Source: Gaertneriomyces semiglobifer (Eukaryota > Chytridiomycota > Chytridiomycetes > Spizellomycetales > Spizellomycetaceae). Taken from it: a DNA stretch of 64,000 nucleotides. Both the position numbers and the translations under genes were made by a program. The number at the start of each line of letters is the position of its first letter. The first letter of the stretch is position 1. This document shows positions 34,497 through 46,522 of this stretch, piece by piece. The stretch covers positions 186,001-250,000 of the forward strand of contig JAHLKF010000004.1 of NCBI GenBank assembly GCA_025558075.1, in the 5' to 3' direction. The notes beneath the pieces were generated by a model that had not been told where the DNA came from, ran no database searches, and saw only the letters and a program-made list of their open reading frames with translations.

Positions 34497-35133
34497 TCTT
34501 TCTTAGTATGTTTTCCTTTCGGCATAGTCTGTTTCTGTAGATAGCGCTAGAATTTAGGGACTGTTTGGTGACAAAATATTATGGGTGAAAGTTTGAACTT
34601 GTTGGGTACAATCGACGCGTAAATTACAGCATGACTGTGCCGCTAGTAGGAATGTCATGGCAAGTCGTGGGGGCCACGGCGACGGATTAAGTACGAGCGT
34701 GGTACCACCAACGAAAGCGACGTTGCCTGTGAAATGCCACTCACTTTTCCCCAGGAGTTGGGATAAGGCGGCTCTCGAACGCTGAGCGACGCTCACCATC
34801 ATCAATAATAATACTGTTACCAGTCATCATTAGCAGTGGCAACAGGAGCAACAGCAGCAACAGGGCTCGGAGCACATGGGCATGTTGACGCCTTATTGAT
34901 CAGTACGTACCCATTCTTGTTTTGGGATCAGTAATAAGCCGGTAGAATCTATCGAAACGGTCTGAGCGGCTGGAAGAGAGGCAACCGCATAAGGTTAGTG
35001 AGTTGAGCACCGGGTTTAAAAAGATAGTTCCCTGTGCCTTGATAAGTTGACGACATCTTATCACAAAAGACGATCCAAGTGTTCAGGACGGGCAAAGCAA
35101 TTTGGAGATTCAGCAGCGCCGCCACACCAGACA
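34497..35133. other. intergenic (HIS4 3' flank, CHO2 promoter)
   Basis: No gene supported. CAG/CAA-rich low-complexity DNA near 34830-34865. Confidence 0.5.
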
Positions 35134-38100
35134 ATGGGCACAGCAACCCCAGAAGATGGAACTCCACCTGTGCCCGATCTAGGAAATGAAATCCCTTCAA
35201 TCACCTCTCTCAATGGATTAGGTGTCAAAGGGGTCAATCTGACTGGATCCACCGAAAAGCTTTTGGCTGCTGGTTACCAGGAAGACGAGGATGTGACTAT
35301 CGGCCGGGTGCCAGATGGAACTGGTGAGTATCACGATCGTCAGAGTGAAGTGGTGACCAAACGTGCGAGTCTTGAGGGTCAGCATGTTGACGGGGGCTTT
35401 AGCCGGTTACTGCCTGGGTCCAACGACTTTACATGTCAGGTTTCACTGTACGAGATAACATGCGCAGAGCGCAAGAAGCACGATATCTTTACATGAGGAA
35501 ACATACCTACCAACATTAGCATGTGCACTCATTGCAATCACCTCCCATTCCAGTCTTCCATGTCCCCCAAACCCACGATCTTGTCAAAACGCTGTTCTCG
35601 CCTGATGAACCAAAGACGTTGCCGGAATGGATCACCCTCGGCTGCATGGCTTTTGAGATGTCGCTCTTCCTCTTCACAAACGCTCCTCGCTACGTCTTTC
35701 TCGGGATGTTCATCTTCTGGCGTATCATGTACAACTTTGGCCTGGGCGTTCTTCTGAATTCGCAAAGCAAAGATCGTGCGCTGGTACGCTTGGCAAAAAA
35801 ACATGGATTGGGACCCAATCCGAAGACACCGCGCGCATGGTGGGCACAATACTTGGTCAACCAAGTGAAACGCAAGATGACCAAGAAAGGAGTCGAGTAC
35901 AAGTACGAGGAGATGCCGGTCGAGTTCAACGTCTGGATCCTCTACCGTGGCTTGGTCGATGTCATTTTGGTCAACGATTTCACTTGTTACATTCTCTTTG
36001 CGTTGGCATATTACCAGTCGCCCGAAGGCGGCTATGGCTTTGTGGACGCTCTCCGTTATGCCGCGGGATTGGCCATGCTGCTTTTCAACCTTTGGGTTAA
36101 AACGGACGCACACCGTGTTGTCAAGGACTTTGCCTGGTGTGAGTATGCTGTTTGGTATCGGAAATGTTCTTACTTTGCCCGCTGACAGATCCACAACTTA
36201 TATAGACTGGGGCGACTTCTTCTTCCTTGTGGACGCTTCGCTGACGTTCGATGGGGTTTTCGAGCTGGCACCACATCCTATGTACTCGGTCGGGTACATC
36301 GGCTTTTACGGTACCGCCCTCATCGCCCAGAGCTATCCCGTGCTGTTCATGAGTCTGGCAGCTCATGCGGCCCAAATGGCGTTCTTACACTTTGTGGAGA
36401 ATCCTCACATTGATAAGACATATAATCCGCCACAGCCAACTCGAGGTGCGAACTGCTGTAATGTTGTGTGTTGCACAACTTTCTGACAGCTTGATGATAT
36501 CATGTGTAGGCGATGGCAGGAAGCGTTCTGTCCTGCGTAAATATTTCGGCAGAGATATGATCACGCTCAAGAACCTAGACTTGTTCAGAAGTACCGACGT
36601 CCAAACGCTTGTCATCGCTGCTTACACCGCCGCATCTGCGCTTTTGGTTGGACCTATTGATCAGCCTTGGAAGTTCTGGTTTTATATTGGGTAAGCGTCG
36701 GATGATATCTCTTTGGTATCTTGCGTGTGCATAGCGTACTCAGTGTATTTTCTACTGCCAGTCAAACGTTACTGTGGCGTGTGATTCACACCTATGGTTT
36801 GGGAACTGTCTTGTACTTGCAGAGCAAGCATCGGTTCTGGAACCGCCACTTCATCAAGCATGGTGAAAGTCCACGTGAAGCCTTCCACCATTGGAAAGTG
36901 TAAGTCCAAACCTGCAAACCTAAGTGTTGGACGCGATGTCCCTGCTGATATTGGTTGGTCGTTGTAGAATTTACAATACCACCCAAGTCATGACATACGT
37001 TTCATTCGTGGTCTGCGCCATGCGATTGTTTGTGATGCCGGAGAGCATCGTGTACGGCACATTCTTGCTCCGGGCCACCCTTGGCTTAGTAAGTTTTAAT
37101 AGCGACCGTTGCCCATTACAGCCAGGAGCTCACGTTTCCTCTTTTGTAGCTGTTCATTGTTTTGCATCTGTGGATCGCAGTCTCCATTTTCGAAGTCATC
37201 GGAACTTCTGGGTGGTTCTACGGTGACTTCTTCATTGACGAACTGCGTAGCAGCAGTGGTCCCATCTACAGCGGGCTGTACCGGTATCTCGACAACCCGT
37301 TGCTGTACACCTTTTCCTGCTGGGGCATGGCGATGATCTGCGGTTCACCTGCTCTCTATGCCATTACCGCATTTGGGCAGATTTCAAACTGGCTATTCTT
37401 ACGTTATGTGGAACAGCCGCACATGAGAAGACTCTACGGCTCACAAATCCGGAAAGAAGCAGGAGTTGAGCGTGTGCTTCGTGGAAAAGTGGAAGAGTTG
37501 GAAAAGAATGCCAAAGATGCACTGGAGCGGCTTGTGAGAGATTTGGATTTGGTAGATGTTTTGCAGAAGATCAAGGATGTAAAGCGCCAAGGCGAGTCTG
37601 AAGTCGAAAAAGTTGTTAGTCCCGAGGCTTGGTCACAGTTTGTCTCCAAGACGCGGGATGCCAGATTGCACAAGGGCTCATCCCATGTTGCTATGACTCC
37701 ACCAGAAAGCGAAGACGAAGATGACACAAAGAATGGCTCTTTGAGGTTACGGAAGAAGCCGTCGATGGATTCTACGTCGTCTCAATCATCGCAAGGAAGC
37801 AACCACTCCAGAAGCCGTCGAAGTAAGAAGCCGAAAATGCTTCTCCCGCAGTCGGTTGAACGGATCATTGAAGAATTGGAAGACATTGTGGATCAAGCTA
37901 GTCCCAAAGTTCGGGCGATTGTTGGCGAACAGTTTACCAAACTGGCCGGTGGCGATGCTGATCCTTTACAACATTTGCCTTTGCAAAAGTACTCGCTCAC
38001 ATTCCCGACGCAGTCCCATGAAGACAATACGATCGTTTTCCGGCTTGGTGAACCCATCGTCATTGACTTCACTGTCCCAATGAACGCTGTGCGTGGCCGT

Positions 38101-38931
38101 GACTGGATCGGAATTTACCCGGTGACAGCCAACCCCAACCCATCGTTGACCACCTCAAAAAGCGACGGTCGCTATCTTTACGTGACCGGCTCGTTCAAGG
38201 ATGAATGGGAATCAGATGAGACACCACAGGTGCGGCAACAGGATGATAAACTCTTTGTTGGCCGTACGGAATTGGAACGTGTAGGAGGGACTGCGTCCGT
38301 GCTTCGTGGTCGTGTGACTTTCCGAAACGACAGATTACCGTGGAAAGTGGGTGTTTACGAGGCGCGCTACCATTATGATGGCAAATACGGTGTTGTCTGT
38401 GCCAGTCGAGCGTTTGAAGTTGTTCCACCTGACTTTGAATGGGAGGACCTAGACGCACAGAGTGACAATGATAGTAGAGTCGTCGAGGCTGTACGTGACA
38501 TTGTTGAAAAGAGTTTGGATATTGATGTTGGGAAGGAAGATACGCGTTTGCATGTCGATGAAGACATTCTGGAGCGGGTGAAAGTGGGCGAAGATTGTTT
38601 GGATGCTGGTAAGCGTTATCGTACTTTGCGCGGCATGCGACTATACCCTGTTTGCTCAACGTCTCTCTTGTCAGCTTCATATGCGAAAAGCAAAGAAGAT
38701 GTTGCTAAACGGATCATATATGTCCTGAAGCATACTTTTGGCATTGAGTTCTCGTGGCACGTCATTCGGCTCGCTGGAACGGTTGAGAATTTGGCCAAAA
38801 GGGTATGTGTTGACTTTTCTCTTGTTTGCCATTCCCGTCATCGTACTCACTTTCCTTTCCAGCTGTGTGATGCTCATACCGCGCTCCACCCGCCGTCCAT
38901 TCCCGTATCTGTCTCTTCTGAATCTATTTAA
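35134..38931 (+). CDS. CHO2: phosphatidylethanolamine N-methyltransferase
   Basis: Nine exons: 35134-35323, 35554-36138, 36206-36445, 36510-36690, 36735-36899, 36968-37088, 37150-38608, 38675-38802, 38863-38931 (about 1045 aa). The ER membrane enzyme adds the first methyl group to phosphatidylethanolamine on the way to phosphatidylcholine. Visible hallmarks are two homologous membrane halves, each with HP-type motifs ([38 protein letters not shown]) and [20 protein letters not shown] / [20 protein letters not shown]. The soluble C-terminal half has the RDWIGIYPV region and ends [10 protein letters not shown]. The acceptor of exon 5 is ambiguous: 36734, 36743 or 36761 all keep frame. Introns 38609-38674 and 38803-38862 are stop-free multiples of three. 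Confidence 0.94.
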
Positions 38932-39276
38932 GCTTTGCAGTTGACTTTCTACATGTGATTTAAAGGTCACTTTAGCTGTGCAGTCATATAGTGGCTAGAA
39001 TATGTTACTTGAATTATTATTGTACGTCCGGATACCAATGATAAAATAGATAGCGTCTACGAGTTAGACATTTCGATAACCAATGAGTAACCCGTTTCAT
39101 GGTTTAGAAAGGTATTTTTCTTCTCCATTAGTCACTCCTGGTTACACTTCCAAGTCCCTCATGGGGTGCGAGCAGGCATCACATCGTTAGACCAGAAACG
39201 AGCGGCAGTGGCCATGTAACCCATCTATTACATCCGAAAGATCTATAGTCTATATCCCATATTTACACTTCCCCTC
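38932..39276. other. intergenic between convergent genes
   Basis: AT-rich 3' flanks; no gene seen. Confidence 0.5.
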
Positions 39277-40023
39277 TTACCAAACACGTAGCTCTACGTC
39301 GTCTCCCCACCACTTTCTGTCCCGTCCATGTGTCGGTGGAACTGCCAGTGCGCGTCCCATACTGGTGTCGCCCATTGTCCGCCTGTCTCGCCTCAATGAA
39401 GTAGAGGTGGAAGGCGGGATGTGTTTAGCGTCACTGTATGGTGCCCTCGTCTTCTGAGGCGTGTAATAGTCCGTAGCGCCCATTTTCAATAAAAACGAGG
39501 TTGTGGTGTCCATTGTCGGTTTCGGTTGCGGGGCCGTAGTGGTAGTGGTTTTGGAGGTGTAAGTTGGAAGCATGTCGTCGGAAGAGCAGATGGAGATATC
39601 GACTTGAGAGAAGGAAGGGATGAGTGGCAGAATGGGCGGTGGCGAGTCGTATCGCTTGTATCTGTACAGCTGAGTAGATATCTCCTTGCTTTTGTCCACT
39701 TTGTACGGTTGGGTGGTGGTTCGGGGTGTAGAGACACCCAGCGGCAGTGGTAGCGGGTATGGGTATTGATGCTTGGGCTGTACAGGTAGCTTCTGCTTTT
39801 GTGCTTGCATTACAGGATCTTTGTATTCGTTTTGTTGTGAGGGAAGGGAATGGTCGTGAAGGTTGAGTGACCCAAGTTCGGTGAGTAGACCATTGAGGTG
39901 GATGGTTTTGTGTTCCGAGCTAGGCGGGAGTGGGAAGGACGGCGTGAGAGACTGTTCCCATATTTCAATGTGCTGGGCAATGTATACGGGACTGTGGCGG
40001 GGCGTTGGACAGTGGATTTGCAT
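39277..40023 (-). CDS. proline/threonine-rich hypothetical protein (248 aa)
   Basis: Single exon from ATG 40023. It opens with a short conserved-looking segment (PVYIAQHIEIWEQSLTP) and continues with Pro-, Thr- and Ser-rich, probably disordered sequence, ending GRDRKWWGDDVELRVW. No domain, signal peptide or membrane helix recognised. Confidence 0.55.
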   Translation of the reverse strand: MQIHCPTPRHSPVYIAQHIEIWEQSLTPSFPLPPSSEHKTIHLNGLLTELGSLNLHDHSLPSQQNEYKDPVMQAQKQKLPVQPKHQYPYPLPLPLGVSTPRTTTQPYKVDKSKEISTQLYRYKRYDSPPPILPLIPSFSQVDISICSSDDMLPTYTSKTTTTTAPQPKPTMDTTTSFLLKMGATDYYTPQKTRAPYSDAKHIPPSTSTSLRRDRRTMGDTSMGRALAVPPTHGRDRKWWGDDVELRVW

Positions 40024-40166
40024 CTTTGAGGTTGTCGTTCTTCTTTGTGTGATAGTATGAAGGAACTAGCTGGTTGGTTTGTTGAGAGATGCAACGTTTT
40101 TCATATGCCGCGGCAGGCGAGGGTGCCGTTGGGCGTGCACTCCTTATGTGTACGCAAGACAGTTGT

Positions 40167-40605
40167 TCAGCCACCGCTCTTGTAACGGTACACCGCTGGA
40201 TCAAAGATCCCGCGTCGATAAAACCCTGCGACGTGCGGTAGGTGGAGGTAATCGGAAAATGTTGATCGTCTAGGAGTGAGCCTTCTCGGCAGCTTGTTCA
40301 AGTAAAAAGTTCCTGCTGCTCCCACACTCACAGATCGGCCGTAGAATGCTCCACCATGATGGAGCTTTGATCGTGAGCCAACGAGCCGCGCTCGCGTTAA
40401 AGTCAACTCCGCCAAGGAGTTTAATTACGTCAGCAAATCCGCGGTGTGTGATAAAGTTGAGGTGAACTTGCGAACCGAGAACTTTATGACGGAGAGGTGA
40501 TAATAAACGAACGGCTCCCTCAGGAATCAAAGGCGTCAATGGGGTGATGCAACTTACGCACAAAACGTCCTTGAACTTCAAATTCAGACAGGAAGCGAAG
40601 ATCAA
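40167..40605 (-). CDS. possible hypothetical gene, exons unresolved
   Basis: Two minus-strand frames look coding. The upstream one (40605 downward) reads PLIPEGAVRLLSPLRHKVLG and NFITHRGFAD. The downstream one ends STFSDYLHLPHVAGFYRRGI and a stop at 40167. A 64-nt intron (GTAATT...ATCAAAG) would join GFAD to LHHGGAFYGRS in phase 0. I found no start codon; a TATATA element at about 40759-40767 is oriented for this strand. No family recognised. Confidence 0.35.
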
Positions 40606-40842
40606 GCCACACAGTGGGATCTACGCGGTGGTAAGCAGAGTAACCGCGGAAGAACCGATAACGGGAACCATTAAGATCCAGCGTTCACACAGTGCGATGC
40701 GTACTATGATTCCCCGTGTGATGGAAAGCCGCGATGATCCATGTCGTATTGAGTGCAACTATATATGATGATAATACACAATTGAACATACAAGAAATAT
40801 AAAGTTTAACGCCAGGCTGTTCCTTTATGAGTGGTGCAGCAG

Positions 40843-42302
40843 CTATAGCCGCTCGGCTTTTGTTCGTTGCCGCAAGCCCTCCACCTGTGTGGAACTATAC
40901 CCTGGTGGGGGAGCCTCATCGTACGCTGGTGGTTCGGCATCCCCCGTTTCTTGCATGGGTTCGGGTAGGGTAGGACACGGGGAGTATATGACAATGGGTA
41001 TCGTGATGCTGGCGCGCGTCAGATCGTCGGAGCCTGAATGGGTTTTGAAGGCGATGTTCATCTGTGCAGTGTGGTGGACACTGATGACCAATGTCTGTAG
41101 CGAGTCGACGCGCAAAATATGCCGCCGTTCAACAAACTGGTCATGAGGCACACAGAACGATGTTACTTACCTCAACATCATCTACTACCTCCGCGTTTTC
41201 TCTGTCCGTGCCAGTTATAAGCGGGACACGTATTATCAACGCTTCATCCGCAACGGTTTCTGCTTTCTCATTCTCCTCCGGTCCTTCCACCTCTTCAGGA
41301 TATTTGTACTCGGCCAATGTCCCGCTCTCATCGCGTATTCCTGGAGGACATCCCTTGCTCGGTAACGGTTCCGGCCCACGTACCGTGACATTATACATGT
41401 ATTGATAAGTCGCATGTTGCTCCAGCTTCCACTGAAACGACACTAACTCTGCGCTGGCAGGCAGGTGTAGGTCGACGGGGACAGTTTCGTCTCTAGCTGA
41501 TAGAATGACTGGCACTGAAACTTCTACATCTTGTGCTGGTGTCCAAATGGTTTTGGGAACACTTGACTCAGAATCAGGAATGGCAACGCGCACTTGTTTC
41601 TGGTCTCGTGATTGTATTCGCCTCACGACAGCGGCGACACTGGGAACGTGTCGAACAGGGACTTCACAGTTGATAACGACTGGTCTCCACTGCAGAAAGG
41701 TGGGCAAAGATAATCCGCAGAGGGTAATGTTCTTCCAGTGGACAGATGCCACAAGCATGTATTGGATCTGGCCGCCCTCGAACTGTATCGAGGCCGGCAT
41801 GTGCGAAGGTACTTTTAGTGCGAAGCGGAACGCGTGTTCTTGTGCTTGAAGGTACGGTTGTGAATCGGTGGATTCCCATAAGCTAACGGTCCGGTCAAAG
41901 AGACGTTGTGGGCCTCGTAACATGTATGATTCCTACAATGAGCGTCACATGGTTAATGCCAACTCCCAAGTCGTTTGCATTCATCAAAGTAGGAGTAACC
42001 GAACAGCCAGTTCTAAATCTTACCTGCGGTCCGTCCAATTTGGCCACCGCACCTGCGACGAACCGGAAACTGATCGCTTTCACAGTGTTCAGGACGCTGT
42101 TGAGATGTAGTTTCACAACACCCTCCAGTTTCCCAAAGCTTCCTGCCGTAGGACTGATTGTTGTAGGCGTCCTCTCTGGCCACCCAACCTCAACGGCAGG
42201 GCGGTCCAGAACGATATCGAAACAGTCCACCTGAGGAGGATATTGAGATTGGTCGCTCGTCACCCATGAGGTATATGACACGATAGGTAGTGCTGCTCGC
42301 AT
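40843..42302 (-). CDS. alpha-arrestin with C-terminal PY motifs
   Basis: Exons 42024-42302, 41171-41932 and a third ending at 40843; about 430-444 aa from ATG 42302. The arrestin N domain has FDIVLDRPAV and KLEGVVKLHLNSVLNTVKAI; the C domain has VPVILSARDETVPVDLHLPA. The tail carries PPAY and PPGY motifs, which in fungal arrestins recruit the Rsp5 ubiquitin ligase to membrane transporters or receptors for endocytosis. The last junction is uncertain: from the strong donor GTAAGT at 41170, the acceptor could be at 41137 (a 34-nt intron that best fits the protein) or at 41095 (76 nt, normal length). Both keep frame. Confidence 0.85.
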
Positions 42303-42680
42303 TGAGTTGTTGCGATATTCTGGAAGTTGGATACAACCGTTATAATCAGCCAAAACGCCAAAGCACTAGGAAAATCTCGTACCTTGTGCAGCAGATAGGA
42401 AAAGTGCTCACGAGTCTACTCTTTCGTTGGTCCACACGCGTTCTTTGTACGTAACCCCGACTTGATCAACTTTTTTACAATTGAAAACGCAGGGAACAGA
42501 AGTATACATCAAGATTTCAATTATAAGATTATCATGAAAGAACCGTTCTCTACGTCGCGCGTGAACGCTACGCCCGCCCACTTTACAAACGCTCTAACCT
42601 CGGATTCTACGCCGCATACAAGGCGATCTACAATAACGATTATTCCACTTCACTACCTCCCCAAAAAAATATAAAGCATT
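42303..42680. other. intergenic
   Basis: Arrestin upstream region and 3' flank of the ABC transporter; AT-rich, no gene seen. Confidence 0.5.
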
Positions 42681-45600
42681 CTATCTCCGTTCCCGTAATT
42701 TGAATGCCACCACGAGTGCAATCACCATTAAGAAGCCGACAAACCATCCCGCCTCTACAACAACGTTTCTCCCAAAAGCATTCACGTCAAAACCAAACTT
42801 TTCCAGCACGATTGCTGCCGGAACATTGACCCCTAATCCAGATACATTATCCACAATGGTAAGCTTGGTCATGTCGTTGATGACCAGCGCCTCGTACGCA
42901 TAGCGGAAGAGAGACAAGTACTGTATCCATCGGAGCGCAGCGGGTATTTGATCTATAGGAGTGACGTGAAGAAAAACGATCAGCTGCTGCCCTTCATCAT
43001 CTTCCCATCCCAGGCGCCAGCACCCAGGACTTTCCCATATTGAGAAAACTAAACCGCTTACCTTGATTCAAAAGAAACCCAGAAAACAGCATTTGGAAGA
43101 GAAGCGCAATGCTTCCCACCAAACTCGCCGTGCCAATGTCCGAGATAGCGCACCCGATAAGTAAACAGAACAATCCACAATTCGCCGCAAACAGCATCAG
43201 CACTCCCAAAAAGGAAACAAATTGACCATCGACAGACGAGTATCCCACCATCCAAAATGCGATACTGCCGAGAATCACGGATGGGACGATACGGAGGGGA
43301 ATGAGGTCAAACAGAACTCTTGTCACGAAAAACGAGGGCCAGTTGTAGTATCCATTGGCACGCTCGCGAACAAACAAGTGGCGTTCCGTGATGACGGACT
43401 AGGTGAGATAGGGGGATAGGGTGTGGTCAGGACCTGAATTTTCATGGTTGAGATGCTCAGGTTCTGACTTACCCCTATGGCGCTCAACCCAGAGAAACCT
43501 AACAGTGCCATCAAAAAGAACGTCGAGCCGAATCTACGGACGAGGGTCATGCGCGGGTCAGTTCTTTAAACCACGGTAAAAAAGGGATTAGTCCTTCTTA
43601 GGGTCCCATACCGATTCTGAATGCCCGCCAAGGATGTGTCCGTCTGCCAGTACAAGCCACCTACAAACGCTAGAGGGAAAGACGGCATCAGCTGCAGGAT
43701 ACACTAGCCTTTGTGCAAACGAGACCCTCACCTCCCAAAACGCATGATATGCCGAGGTGAGTAGCCCAAAGCATCGGCTGCCTCCACAAAGTCTTCCATG
43801 ATCGACCCGTTAGCACCATAAGTTGCGTAATAAAGCCAACAGTATGTCTCGGCTCTGCGGACAGTTCCCGATCATGGAAGGTGCTGACGCTGGACCGGCG
43901 TCGCGGTAATGAAGACTTTTTCGATGCATCCTTCTTAGCAGTCAAAGAGGTAATCGATTCCTCTCCAGTCCACGTATCCACCTGTGAATGTGGCACACGA
44001 TGGCGGAGATCACTATCGGCTCGCAATGCAGTGTGTATCGAGACTTCCTTTTGCTCCCGTTCTTGTCCTACAGCGAGGTCCAATAAATGATCGGCAACGT
44101 TGTACCCCGTCGGACATGGTTTTTCTATTGTGTCCAGATATGCAGGTACGTCGCGGGCAGCGCCTGAATACATTACTTCACCACTCCGCAAGACCATCAC
44201 ATCATCGAACAGATTGTACACGTCTGAGCGCGGTTGGTGGATTGTCAGGATAATGGTTTTGCCCGCTGTGTGGGCAAGATCGGAGATGTTTCGCACGACT
44301 GCATGAGCATTGTAACTATCCAGACCACTAAGGAAGTAATGGGAGCGGTCAATCTTCAAGAAGTTACCCCACAGCGAGCGTTCGGGCGGAAGATCCTTAC
44401 CTGGTAGGTTCATCTAAGAAGAGCACTGCAGGGTCGGTGACCAGCTCCGACCCAATGCTCACTCGTCTCTTTTCTCCACCACTGATCCCACGTCGGTTGG
44501 CACCACCCACCAAAGAGTCAGCGACATGCGATAACCCTAGTAATTCAATAATCTGCTCAACGCGTTCCTTCTTTTCTTCGTCGGACACGCATTCAGGAAG
44601 CCGCAACCGCGCAGAGAACATGAGTGTCTCACGGACGGTCAACGTTCCCAGAAGACAGTCCTCCTGATCCACGTATCCCGTCATACGACGGTACTGTCCT
44701 TTCATTATTTCCCGTTGATTCACCAAGAACTCGCCAGAAACTGTTCCTCGCTTCGATCTGGAAGCCAAGATGTCGAGTAAGGACGATTTGCCGGCACCCG
44801 AAGGGCCCAGAATGGCGCACACACGGCCTGGGTAAGCTTCTCCATCAATATTCCGTAAGATACTTTTGCTGCCAATGGAGTAGGTCAAGCCTTGAAAGGT
44901 GAGGCGAACACCCTTGCGCGCGGCTGGTGGAGACTGCTGTCTGGCACGCCGGGCACGCACACACCCGAGTATACATGCGCTGGCTCCAACGGCGACAACA
45001 GCACCTGCGGCAGTTGCTCCTGCAATAACACCTGGGCCAATGCGTGTCTGCGAAGAAGGAATTTCATTGTGTGAGACCGCGGATACGATCCTGTCGGTGT
45101 AAGACTCGTACAAACCTCGGATGCCTCGGTGTCTCCGGGATCGTCACTTGGCAAGGCGCATTCGCCGTGAGCACATTCTTCCAGTTGAATTCCGTCCGGA
45201 AAGAGCCCTTTCAGAAACTCGACTAGCCATTATGATACAGGTTAGTCAGTGACCGATGGCCTCGTAAGGGCAGAAGGTAATCAACGAGAGGCAGAGGTAG
45301 GACCTTACATTTCACGAGACAGTTAGCGGTTTCGTTCCGAGGACAGATATATTCGAATCGCCCTGAGGCTTCATTCACCGGACCACTCAGGTTGACATTG
45401 ACACCCTTGCCACCGCAGAGTGCACCAGTAGGGTCGCAAGTACATTTCAGGGAGTCGCAATCGTACGCGCTGGTCTCTGCAGTCCTGTCATGCTTGCAGC
45501 CGCTGGCTTGGCACGAGAACTGTAACTTTCCTTCATACCACATCATGCCATAGCCTTGACCAGAGGTCAAATTCCGGCTCACGGTGATACGAGTATCCCC

Positions 45601-46116
45601 AGGATAAATGTCCTTCAACAACTTTGCGTTCACTCGACAGAAAGAGTACGAGGATTTCCAAACTTCCGAGCCGGTATTGCACACCAAAGGCTGCCCAGCA
45701 ACGGTCCCGGGCATGCCCTGACAAGCCTCATTTTTCGTACATACGTTGCAGTTGATTCCCGTAAAACCGTCGTCGCAGGTACACGTTTCGCCGTCTGCTC
45801 GTACAGGTCTCTGATCTGCGGGCTGTCGGAGGGCACCACATGTCCCCTTGGAACAATCGTCTCCGCCGTAGCCAGGTAAACATGCGCATTTGCCACCATG
45901 GGCTCCGCATTCACCAAAGTTCTGGCAGCCGCTTTGCTTGCAATCAAAGCAGACGGGACATGTAGGTTGCGGGCCGGCTTGCGTTGCTGTCACGGTGACG
46001 GTCACGACTCCTGTGCCAGAGGGTGCGGTTGGGGAAGGAAAAGGCTGAGCGTTGACGAGAACGAGGACATGGCTCCACAGCAGAGCGAACCCCAGGGTAA
46101 TCGCAAGAAGGTTCAT
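42681..46116 (-). CDS. ABCG half-transporter with EGF-like N-terminus (ADP1-like)
   Basis: Eight exons: 45309-46116, 45116-45219, 44401-45047, 43732-44327, 43612-43669, 43473-43563, 43062-43398, 42681-42952; 970 aa. A signal peptide (LLAITLGFALLWSHVLVLVN) leads to a Cys-rich lumenal region with EGF-like modules (CACLPGYGGDDCSKGTCG, CTCDDGFTGINC). After a helix (GVIAGATAAGAVVAVGASAC) comes the ATPase: Walker A GPSGAGKSS, signature SGGEKRR, Walker B LFLDEPT then SGLDSYNA. Six membrane helices follow, with ERHLFVRERANGYYN typical of the ABCG class. This matches yeast Adp1, a poorly characterised ER/vacuole-linked transporter. The acceptor of exon 2 is chosen by phase (TCGAG); it gives the Cys pattern ECAHGEC. 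Confidence 0.9.
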
Positions 46117-46522
46117 GTATGCTTCATAGAATGAGACTGGGGTTGCTTAGGGAGGCTCGGCGATGCGAATAGCGCACTGTAAAGGGTGACTTGTTGGCAG
46201 CCGCAAGGCGGAGGCAGCCTGCACCAGTGCGACTACTACTACTGCTTAGAGTCGATGCTCAACGGTTAGCTCTATCTCAACGCACGGCGCATAGAAGCAA
46301 TGGGTAGGTTTTTCGTGCCGTAGTGGTGTGAAGTTTAAAGCGCCACGGTCCTCTTGCGCCTTCGCGCGGCCGTGCGGCCTTGGAATTATGGAACAAAAAG
46401 TTTATTTCAAGGCGCACAGTACTGCTTCTACGATTGGTTTCTTATTAAAGAAAGACATAATAAATATATACAAATGCGTTTCTGAGAGATGCGGAGGAGA
46501 AAGAGGAGCAGGAGGAGCGAGT
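46117..46522. other. intergenic
   Basis: Upstream of the transporter and 3' flank of ENP1; no gene seen. Confidence 0.5.
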
